This document shows, piece by piece, positions 28,433 to 35,204 of a stretch of DNA of 64,000 nt (position 1 is the stretch's first letter; each line of letters begins with the position of its first letter). The translations under genes and the position numbers were made by a program. The stretch lies in NCBI RefSeq assembly GCF_000964085.1, contig NZ_JZRB01000028.1:1-64000 (forward strand). The letters run 5' to 3'. This DNA is from Luteibacter yeojuensis. GTDB lineage: Bacteria; Pseudomonadota; Gammaproteobacteria; Xanthomonadales; Rhodanobacteraceae. The notes beneath the pieces are model-generated. The model was not told the origin of the DNA. It did not search any database and saw only the letters and a program-made list of their open reading frames with translations.

Positions 28433-29308
28433 TCAAAGGGTTTGCATGAACGCTGCGATTTCGCGCGTGAACGCGTCGTTCGCGTCGCCGGCCACCATGT
28501 GCGTGGCGTCGGCAAGCGACACGTGGCGCGCATGCGGGACCAGGCGGAGGAACTCTTCCACGGTATGGCTTGACACGACATCGCTGCGCGCGCCCGAGAG
28601 CAGGAGCACGGGCACGCGCACGTTGGCGGCGGCGGCAAAGAGGCGCGGCTGGTAGCGTTCGCTCTCTTCCACCAGGCCATCGAGCAGGGACGGGTCCCAG
28701 TGCCAGCGCAGGCGGCCATCGGCGCCCTGGCGCAGCAGGGGTTTCAGCTGGTCTTCGGTCTTGCGCTCGCGGCGGTGCGGCAGGTACGCCTCGATGGCCG
28801 AGGCCGCCTCGTCGTAGCCAGCGAAACCGTCGGGGTGGGCGCGCATGAAACCGAGGATACGTTCCACGCCGCGGGTTTCCCATCGCGGGGTGATGTCCAC
28901 CAGCACGAGTGCCGAGAAGGGGCATTCGCCCGTGGCCTCGCCCGCCGCCACGAGCGACAGCAGGCCGCCCATCGACGCCCCGACGACCACCGGTTTCGGG
29001 CCACCCGCGGGCGTGGCCGCCGCCGCGACGTGGAGCAGGTCGGCGACGAACTGCTCCATGTGGTAATCGCCACGCGGCACGCGCCCGCTTTCGCCATGGC
29101 CGCGCGCATCGAACGTGATGGCCGGGAAGCCCTGCCCTGCGAGCGTGCGGGCGCTGCCCGTCCACGCGTGGCGGGTTTGGCCGAAGCCGTGCGCGAACAC
29201 CAGCGCGGGGCCCGCGCCGCCTCCGAAACGCTCGCCAGCCAGCCGCAGGCCATCAGCCGCTGTGAGGCGGAGGGGCGTGACGTCGGTGGTGGAGGGCTGG
29301 GCAACCAT
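28433..29308 (-). CDS. Alpha/beta-fold hydrolase
   Basis: A 291-aa soluble alpha/beta hydrolase. The oxyanion motif is FAHGFGQ near residue 40, the nucleophile elbow GASMGG near 110, the acid lies in LLSGARSDVV, and the histidine in ADATHMV. These match the esterase/haloperoxidase-like subgroup. The substrate cannot be told. Being upstream of fadE on the same strand, with a divergent TetR gene, it probably processes acyl esters or acyl-CoA. Confidence 0.85.
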   Translation of the reverse strand: MVAQPSTTDVTPLRLTAADGLRLAGERFGGGAGPALVFAHGFGQTRHAWTGSARTLAGQGFPAITFDARGHGESGRVPRGDYHMEQFVADLLHVAAAATPAGGPKPVVVGASMGGLLSLVAAGEATGECPFSALVLVDITPRWETRGVERILGFMRAHPDGFAGYDEAASAIEAYLPHRRERKTEDQLKPLLRQGADGRLRWHWDPSLLDGLVEESERYQPRLFAAAANVRVPVLLLSGARSDVVSSHTVEEFLRLVPHARHVSLADATHMVAGDANDAFTREIAAFMQTL

Positions 29309-29344
29309 ACGGCCGAGTATGTGGGGCGCCGGGCCCTACGTCAA

Positions 29345-29356
29345 TACGGCGCCGTA
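29345..29356. promoter_or_regulatory. Palindrome, candidate TetR operator
   Basis: TACGGCGCCGTA is a perfect 12-base palindrome in the 140-base gap between the divergent hydrolase and TetR genes; CCGTACGG overlaps its right end. Position and symmetry fit an autoregulatory TetR site. Not tested. Confidence 0.4.
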
Positions 29357-29448
29357 CGGTCATGTAACGGCCGGAAAGTCAAGGTCTTACGCAGCACGTA
29401 CGGAGGCGGATGGATTGCAAATGGGCGCGTTCCAGCTACCATGCGGCG

Positions 29449-30039
29449 ATGAACGATGGTGCCAAGACCGAACGAGTCCGCCTCTCCGCCGAAGATTGGG
29501 AAGACGGCGCCCTGGCGTTGATCGCCGAACAAGGCGTGGGCGCGCTGGCCGTGGAGGCCCTTGCCCGCCGCCTGGGCGTCACCAAAGGCAGCTTTTACTG
29601 GCACTTCCGCACCCGCGAGGCCCTGCTGCAGGCGGCGCTGGAACGCTGGGAGGAGTACGGCGAACGCGAGGTGCTGGCGGAGATCGACCGCATCGCCGAC
29701 CCGCGCAAGCGCCTGCCCGAGCTCTTCCGCCGTGTGGCCCACGAGCTGCAGCCGCACCGCGTCTACGCCGCGCTGCTGAAGGCGCTCGACCACCCACAGG
29801 TGGTGCCGGTCATGTCGCGCGTCTCCCAGCGCCGCATGGAGTTCCTCACCCGCATGTACCGCGAAGCCGGGCTGGAGCCCGTCGTGGCCCTGCACCGCGC
29901 CCGCCTCACCTACGCGGCGTATGTCGGCTTCCTGCAACTCAACTTCACGCTGGGCTTGCCGCGGCTCTCCCACGAGGAGTTCGACGCCTACGTCGAGCAC
30001 GTCATCGGTACCCTCACGCCGGCCAAGCCCGAAGACTGA
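29449..30039 (+). CDS. TetR family transcriptional regulator
   Basis: A 196-aa TetR repressor. The N-terminal helix-turn-helix spans about residues 12-58, with VEALARRLGVTKGSFYWHFRTREALLQ-type sequence; the variable C-terminal domain should bind a small ligand. The ATG at 29449 is chosen over 29410. It is divergent from the hydrolase-fadE pair, suggesting control of fatty-acid breakdown by an acyl-CoA or fatty acid, which is inference from context. Confidence 0.9.
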   Translation: MNDGAKTERVRLSAEDWEDGALALIAEQGVGALAVEALARRLGVTKGSFYWHFRTREALLQAALERWEEYGEREVLAEIDRIADPRKRLPELFRRVAHELQPHRVYAALLKALDHPQVVPVMSRVSQRRMEFLTRMYREAGLEPVVALHRARLTYAAYVGFLQLNFTLGLPRLSHEEFDAYVEHVIGTLTPAKPED

Positions 30040-30135
30040 CCTGAACGGCGCCGGCAAATTGCTGCGCCGTGCCTTGTAAATACCACGAACTGCAAACTAC
30101 TGTCTCCACAGGCAATTACGTGGAGACCACACCGG

Positions 30136-31926
30136 ATGGGTTCGCAAGGCAGTTCGTTGGATGCACTGAATCGATGGGTTGACGATGTCGCCCGCCTGAC
30201 GGAGCCCGCCTCCGTCGTGTGGTGCGATGGCTCCGAGGCGGAATATGCCCGGCTCGTCGCGGCCATGCTCGCCAGCGGCGATCTCCTCCCGCTCAACGAG
30301 AAGACCAACCCCCGCAGCTACCTGCACCGCTCCCACCCCTCGGACGTGGCCCGCGTCGAGCACCTCACCTTCGTCTGCACCCCCAGTGAGGACGACGCCG
30401 GCCCGAACAACCACTGGATGGCCCCGGCGGATGCCCACGCCAAGATGGATGCCCTGTTCGCGGGCGCCATGCGTGGCCGCACCATGTACGTCATCCCCTA
30501 CTGCATGGGGCCCATCGATTCGCCCATCGCGCGCTGCGGCGTCGAGATCACCGACAGCCCCTACGTCGTGGCCAACATGCGCATCATGACCCGCATGGGC
30601 GCGCCGGCCCTGGCGCGGATCGAGCGCGAAGGCCGCTTCGTCAGGGGCCTGCATTCCACGGGCGAGCTCGACCCCGAGCGCCGCTTCATCATGCATTTCC
30701 CCGATGAGCTGGCCATCAAATCGTTTGGTTCGGGCTACGGCGGCAACGCGCTGCTCGGCAAGAAATGCCATGCCCTGCGCATCGCCAGCCACCAGGCCCG
30801 CAACGAAGGCTGGCTGGCGGAGCACATGCTCATCGTGGGCATCGAGAACCCGAAGGGCGAGAAGCACTACATCGCCGCCGCGTTCCCTTCCGCCTGCGGC
30901 AAGACCAACCTGGCCATGCTCATCCCCACCGAGGGCTACCGCAAGGCTGGCTGGAAGGTATGGACGGTGGGCGACGATATCTGCTGGATGACCCCGGGCG
31001 CCGACGGCCGCCTGTGGGCCATCAACCCGGAGGCCGGCTACTTCGGCGTGGCACCGGGTACGGGCGCCAACACCAACCCCGCGGCGCTCGCCACGCTGCG
31101 CCACGATGCCATCTTCACCAACACCGCCATCACCGCCGACGGCCAGCCATGGTGGGAGGGCCTGGGCGAAGGCGAGCCGGCCGTTGACTGGCAAGGCCGC
31201 CCCTATGCGGCCGCCAACGGCCCGGCGGCCCATCCGAACTCCCGCTTCACCGTGTCGGCCCGGCAGTGCCCCAGCTGGGCGCCGGAGTCGGAAGACGCCG
31301 CGGGCGTGCCCATATCCGCCATCGTGTTCGGTGGCCGGCGCCCGTCGCTGGTGCCGCTGGTGTTCGAGGCGAAGGACTGGGCGCACGGCGTGCTGGTCGG
31401 TGCCGCCATGGGCTCGGAAACCACCGCCGCCGCCACGGGTGCCGTAGGCGTGCTGCGCCGCGATTCCATGGCCATGAAACCGTTCTGCGGCTACAACTTC
31501 GCCGACTACTTCGCGCACTGGCTGTCGTTCGACAAGCCGGGTGCGAAGCTGCCGCGCATTTTCCACGTGAACTGGTTCCGCAAGGACGCCGAAGGCCGCT
31601 TCATGTGGCCGGGGTATGGGGAGAACCTGCGCGTATTGGATTGGATGATCCAGCGCGTGGAGGGCCTCGCGGTTGGCGAGGACACGCCCATCGGCATCGT
31701 GCCGGCGAGGGGCGAGCTCAACACCGAGGGCCTGGCGATCGCGCCAGCCACGGTCGACGACCTGCTCCGCGTCGATATCGATGGGTGGGTGGAAGAGCTC
31801 AACGCCATTGGCACGTACCTCGATGGCTTCGGCGCCCGCATGCCGGGCCGCCTGAAGGCCGAGCGCCAGCGCGTCAGCCACGCGCTGGAGGCTGCGGCGG
31901 AGCGGAGGGAGGAACGGGTGGCGTAA
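30136..31926 (+). CDS. pckG: Phosphoenolpyruvate carboxykinase (GTP)
   Basis: A GTP-dependent PEP carboxykinase (596 aa), converting oxaloacetate to PEP in gluconeogenesis. The kinase-1 loop FPSACGKTN is at residues 250-258 with the reactive cysteine of GTP enzymes; GSGYGGNALLGKKC and metal-binding regions are intact, and the length fits this class (ATP enzymes are about 540 aa and different). It is a single-gene unit closed by a strong terminator. Having it next to fadE and its regulator fits growth on fatty acids. Confidence 0.96.
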   Translation: MGSQGSSLDALNRWVDDVARLTEPASVVWCDGSEAEYARLVAAMLASGDLLPLNEKTNPRSYLHRSHPSDVARVEHLTFVCTPSEDDAGPNNHWMAPADAHAKMDALFAGAMRGRTMYVIPYCMGPIDSPIARCGVEITDSPYVVANMRIMTRMGAPALARIEREGRFVRGLHSTGELDPERRFIMHFPDELAIKSFGSGYGGNALLGKKCHALRIASHQARNEGWLAEHMLIVGIENPKGEKHYIAAAFPSACGKTNLAMLIPTEGYRKAGWKVWTVGDDICWMTPGADGRLWAINPEAGYFGVAPGTGANTNPAALATLRHDAIFTNTAITADGQPWWEGLGEGEPAVDWQGRPYAAANGPAAHPNSRFTVSARQCPSWAPESEDAAGVPISAIVFGGRRPSLVPLVFEAKDWAHGVLVGAAMGSETTAAATGAVGVLRRDSMAMKPFCGYNFADYFAHWLSFDKPGAKLPRIFHVNWFRKDAEGRFMWPGYGENLRVLDWMIQRVEGLAVGEDTPIGIVPARGELNTEGLAIAPATVDDLLRVDIDGWVEELNAIGTYLDGFGARMPGRLKAERQRVSHALEAAAERREERVA

Positions 31927-31936
31927 GCGCCCGTCG

Positions 31937-31964
31937 GGGGGCCCCTTCGGGGGCCCCTTTTTTT
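31937..31964 (+). terminator. Rho-independent terminator of pckG
   Basis: GGGGCCCC-TTCG-GGGGCCCC followed by seven T residues, ten bases after the stop codon. Confidence 0.9.
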
Positions 31965-31968
31965 GAGC

Positions 31969-32877
31969 TCAGTTACCGCCCTTGCGGATCTTCACGTCAC
32001 CGCTGAACGCTTCAACGTGGATGGTGCCGCTGCCCGACCCGATCGTGGCCTTCAGCTCCTTGCCCGGGCCATCCTCGCCCTTCGTCGGGCTGCCGAAATC
32101 GCTGCGCAGGTCACCACTGAACGTGGACGCCTCGAGCTTCGCCGACGTATCGGAAGGCAAGCCGATATCCACGTCGCCACTCATCGAATCCACCGTGAGC
32201 TTGCCGCCGTTCGTGATGCCGCCGCGCACCTGGGTTTCGCCGGAGACCGTGCTGAAGTTCGCTTCATGCCACGGGCCGCCACCGATCGTCATGCGGCCCG
32301 ACACCGTCTGCGCTTCCACCTTCTCGCCGATGGCCGGCGCGGTGATGTCGCCCGAGACGGTTTGCAGGTCGGCCTTGCCCGCCTTGCCGGCGAGGTCGAT
32401 AGTGCCGCTCACCGTTTGCATGCTGACCTCGGGCGAGCGCACGTTGGCGCGGATGCGGCCACTGACCGAATCGACCGACACCTTGCCGCCGTCGAGGCCG
32501 TCAATGCTGACGGGCGCGCTGACGACGTTGATATCGACCTGCACGGCCCTGGGCACGCGCACGTTGAGCACCGTGGGCTGCATGCGGGTGTCGTTGCCCC
32601 AGCTGAACCAGCTGCCGTTCTTGCCACCGGTATCGACGCGGATATCGACGCTGTTGGCGTCGCCCTCGAGTTCGATGGGCTTGGCGCCGTCGCCGAGCGT
32701 ACCGGTGACCTGCACCTGGTTCTTGTCCCAGGCGGTGACGGTGACCTCACCCTTGGTGTTGTCGATACTGATCTTCGCGGTGGGCTGGATGTCTTTCGAA
32801 AGGTTGATCGGCGTGGAGGCGTACGCCTGACCGATCGACAGCGCCAGCAGCAGGGGGGTGGCATAGAGCGTTTTCAT
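31969..32877 (-). CDS. DUF4097 family beta-repeat exported protein
   Basis: A 302-aa exported protein with a signal peptide ending QAYA (about residue 20). The body is a ladder of short beta-strand repeats of the type TVSGDI, SMSGDVDI, TFSGDLRS, FSGDVKI, typical of DUF4097/DUF4098 proteins forming beta-helices at the cell surface or in the periplasm. Function unknown. It is 28 bases downstream of the anti-sigma-like gene and the sigma factor gene, an arrangement seen for DUF4097 genes elsewhere, and may be a target or sensor of that system. Confidence 0.85.
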   Translation of the reverse strand: MKTLYATPLLLALSIGQAYASTPINLSKDIQPTAKISIDNTKGEVTVTAWDKNQVQVTGTLGDGAKPIELEGDANSVDIRVDTGGKNGSWFSWGNDTRMQPTVLNVRVPRAVQVDINVVSAPVSIDGLDGGKVSVDSVSGRIRANVRSPEVSMQTVSGTIDLAGKAGKADLQTVSGDITAPAIGEKVEAQTVSGRMTIGGGPWHEANFSTVSGETQVRGGITNGGKLTVDSMSGDVDIGLPSDTSAKLEASTFSGDLRSDFGSPTKGEDGPGKELKATIGSGSGTIHVEAFSGDVKIRKGGN

Positions 32878-32905
32878 GGCATGGATCCTGGCGATTGTCG
32901 CGGTA

Positions 32906-33328
32906 TTAGCCGGCTTGCTTGTCGAAGGTGCGCAGGCGGTCGCGCTGGCGTTCGGTCTTCTGCAGCAACCGCTGCAGGGCGGCGGACTGCGGGGAATCCT
33001 GCATGGCCTGGGTGAGTTCCATGCGGGCGGCATCCAGTTCCACCGCGGCGCCGGTGAGGCGCGGGTCGGTGGGTTTCCAGCCGGCGTGCGCCTGGGCCAC
33101 GGCGGGGTCGCCGCCGCCCGGTGCCAGGCGCAGGCCGATGCCACCGCTGAGGACGGCGACCGCGGCAATGGCGGCAGCCATGAGCCAGGGCTGCGCGCGG
33201 CGATGTCGCGAGGGCGCGGCGGCCGGCGCGGCATCGAGGCGGGCGTCGATATCGGCCCATAGATCGCGACGGGGCGCGACGGGGCGGTTGAGCGAGCGCA
33301 TCTGGCGCAGGTAATCGAGTTCGTTCAT
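32906..33328 (-). CDS. Probable anti-sigma factor-like membrane protein
   Basis: A 140-aa protein: a basic cytoplasmic N-terminus (MNELDYLRQMRSLNRPVAP), one transmembrane helix at about residues 48-67 (AAAIAAVAVLSGGIGLRLA) and a periplasmic helical tail rich in Gln/Arg/Leu. There is no ZAS zinc motif. Its ATG overlaps the stop of the sigma factor gene (ATGA). By position and topology it is likely the sigma regulator, but the sequence alone would not prove it. Confidence 0.65.
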   Translation of the reverse strand: MNELDYLRQMRSLNRPVAPRRDLWADIDARLDAAPAAAPSRHRRAQPWLMAAAIAAVAVLSGGIGLRLAPGGGDPAVAQAHAGWKPTDPRLTGAAVELDAARMELTQAMQDSPQSAALQRLLQKTERQRDRLRTFDKQAG

Positions 33329-33912
33329 GGCCTTTCTCCCAGCACGCGGCGTAGCAGGCCGCGGGCACGGTGCAACTGAGCTTTGGAGGAGCCCACCGCC
33401 ATGTCGAGCTCGGCGGCGATTTCCTCGTGTTTCCAACCTTCCACGTCGTGCAGCACGAGGACGGCGCGGGCCCTCGGGGGCAAACCCGAGATGGCCTTTT
33501 CCAGTTCGCCGCGCTCGATGGCGCGCAGCGGGTTATCGGTGTCGGCGATATCCGGCAGGTGTTCGTCGTCGACGATGCTGACCGGGTCGGCGTTGCGGGC
33601 GCGTATGGACATGAGCGCCACGTTGACCGCCAGACGGTAGACCCAGGTGCCGAAGGCGCTCTCGAAGCGGAAGCTTTCCAGCTTCTGCCAGGCGCGGACG
33701 AAAGCCTCCTGGGTCAGGTCCTCCGCCCGCGCGTGGTCGAACGCGGCGAGGCGGAGCACGGCGCCGTACACGCGATCGGCATGCCGGCGGTAGAGCGTCT
33801 CGAACGCCTTGCGGTCGCCACCGGCCGCGGCGCGCACGATGTCGTCGTCCGACGTCGCGGCGGGCAGCTCAGGCTGCATGAAGGAAGTGGCGGCGAGGCA
33901 TAGTGCGTTCAT
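33325..33912 (-). CDS. ECF RNA polymerase sigma factor
   Basis: A 195-aa extracytoplasmic-function sigma factor. Region 2 spans about residues 35-105 (YRRHADRVYGAVLRLAAFDH, EDLTQEAFVRAW), and region 4 about 135-190 (LPPRARAVLVLHDVEGWKHE, then an HTH). The ATG at 33912 is used; ATG 33879 is an alternative. Longer upstream frames run into a terminator. Operon order sigma, anti-sigma-like protein, DUF4097 protein. Confidence 0.92.
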   Translation of the reverse strand: MNALCLAATSFMQPELPAATSDDDIVRAAAGGDRKAFETLYRRHADRVYGAVLRLAAFDHARAEDLTQEAFVRAWQKLESFRFESAFGTWVYRLAVNVALMSIRARNADPVSIVDDEHLPDIADTDNPLRAIERGELEKAISGLPPRARAVLVLHDVEGWKHEEIAAELDMAVGSSKAQLHRARGLLRRVLGERP

Positions 33913-33956
33913 CTTGCCAGCTTGGATGCAGGCAAGGGGAAAACGGTTTAACCAAG

Positions 33957-33983
33957 AAAAAGCCGCGGGGTGCGCGGCTTTTT
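33957..33983 (-). terminator. Rho-independent terminator of the exported-protein gene
   Basis: AAAAGCCGCG-N-CGCGGCTTTT hairpin with T-runs on both strands. It begins right at the stop codon of the gene at 33983-34951 and precedes the sigma factor gene. Confidence 0.8.
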
Positions 33984-34951
33984 TAAAGGTCCTGGTGGTA
34001 CTGGACGTAGGGCGTTCGGCTTTGGTCGGGCTCGCGGAGCGCGGGCCCGTTGCCAGGCTCGTTGGAGCCGGACGACCAGACATTCTGGGCACCGACGGAG
34101 AGCTCGCCACGCCAGGGCAGGCGCAGCGTGACGCCCAGGTCGATGGCATTCCAGCGGCGGTCGCCCGCGTTCAGCGCGTTCACCGTGCCGGCCTCCGGCG
34201 CCATGGTGCGGCCGGTGATGGCGCCGTAGATGGGGCCGCGATCGACGCCGAGGCTCAGCGACTTCTGGTCGACGGCGCCGATGCCGAGCAGGTTGCCCGG
34301 CACGAGGCGCACGCGGCCCACGCTGGCACCGAGGTCGATGCCGCTGCGGGCGCCGAGGTCGAGGCGGCCATGCGCATTGAGTTCGGTGCTGGACGACAGC
34401 GCGCTGAACGGCAGGCCCGACTGGGTGGTGAGCCCCGGCAGCACGCGCGGCAAGGCGGCGTTGGTGCCGTTGGGGCGCGACGAACCCACGCCGATGCCCA
34501 GGCTGTAGCCCGTGCCGCGGTAGGTGGCGCCCACCTCGCTGCCGACGATGCGCGGCGGCGTGCCCGGCGTGCTGCAGCGATCGCCGCTGCGCGCCGCCGC
34601 GGACGGCGTGCCGCAGGATTCGGTGGAATTAACCCAGCCCTGGCCGCTGACGTTGGCGTGCGCGGAGACGCGCGGGCCGAGGTCGTACTGCAGGCCACTG
34701 GAGAGGAACGGACCGGACTGCACCGCACGCGGGGCGAGCGGGGCCGACGGGTCGGCACGGTCGTTGGACGTGGCCGAGAGCGTGCGGCTGCCATCCTGGG
34801 TGCGCCACAGCGGCACGGCCGACTGGCCGGCATCGCCCTCGACCGGCGCGGCGAGCAGCCGGGCCGGCGACGTATCCGAACCCACCGGCACGACCTGCCC
34901 TGCCGCGGCGAGCGGCATCAGCAAAAGCGTGGTGAGCAAGGACTTGCGCAT
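33983..34951 (-). CDS. Exported protein of unknown function, possibly outer membrane
   Basis: A 322-aa protein I do not recognise. It has a signal peptide (MRKSLLTTLLLMPLAAAG). The mature part is rich in Gly/Ser and alternating hydrophobic residues, with segments such as GSEVGATYRGTGYSLGIGVG and NAIDLGVTLRLPWRGELSVG that look like amphipathic beta-strands, and one probable disulfide pair in ESCGTPSAAARSGDRCSTPG. An outer-membrane barrel or barrel-like protein is plausible, but the C-terminus ends in Leu rather than an aromatic. It is a single gene with its own terminator; the 253 bases upstream are AT-rich and divergent from the GGDEF-EAL gene. Confidence 0.65.
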   Translation of the reverse strand: MRKSLLTTLLLMPLAAAGQVVPVGSDTSPARLLAAPVEGDAGQSAVPLWRTQDGSRTLSATSNDRADPSAPLAPRAVQSGPFLSSGLQYDLGPRVSAHANVSGQGWVNSTESCGTPSAAARSGDRCSTPGTPPRIVGSEVGATYRGTGYSLGIGVGSSRPNGTNAALPRVLPGLTTQSGLPFSALSSSTELNAHGRLDLGARSGIDLGASVGRVRLVPGNLLGIGAVDQKSLSLGVDRGPIYGAITGRTMAPEAGTVNALNAGDRRWNAIDLGVTLRLPWRGELSVGAQNVWSSGSNEPGNGPALREPDQSRTPYVQYHQDL

Positions 34952-35204
34952 GGGTACCGTGGTGGCAGGTAGCTGGCTTTCCCCGTTCCCCCCGCGCCAG
35001 CTGTGGCGGGAGGGTTCGAGCATACTTCATTTTACTTTTTACTAACACCCCATCGGGGCCACCTTAAGAAAAAAGATTAGCTGCCGTTTATGACATCCAC
35101 AGGGGTAGAACCGGGGCTGGCGCAGCGCCGGTGAGACTGGCGCGGTGGCGCCCGTCGCGCCCCGGCGTGAACGCATATAGACTGACCCGACCACGACCGG
35201 AACC

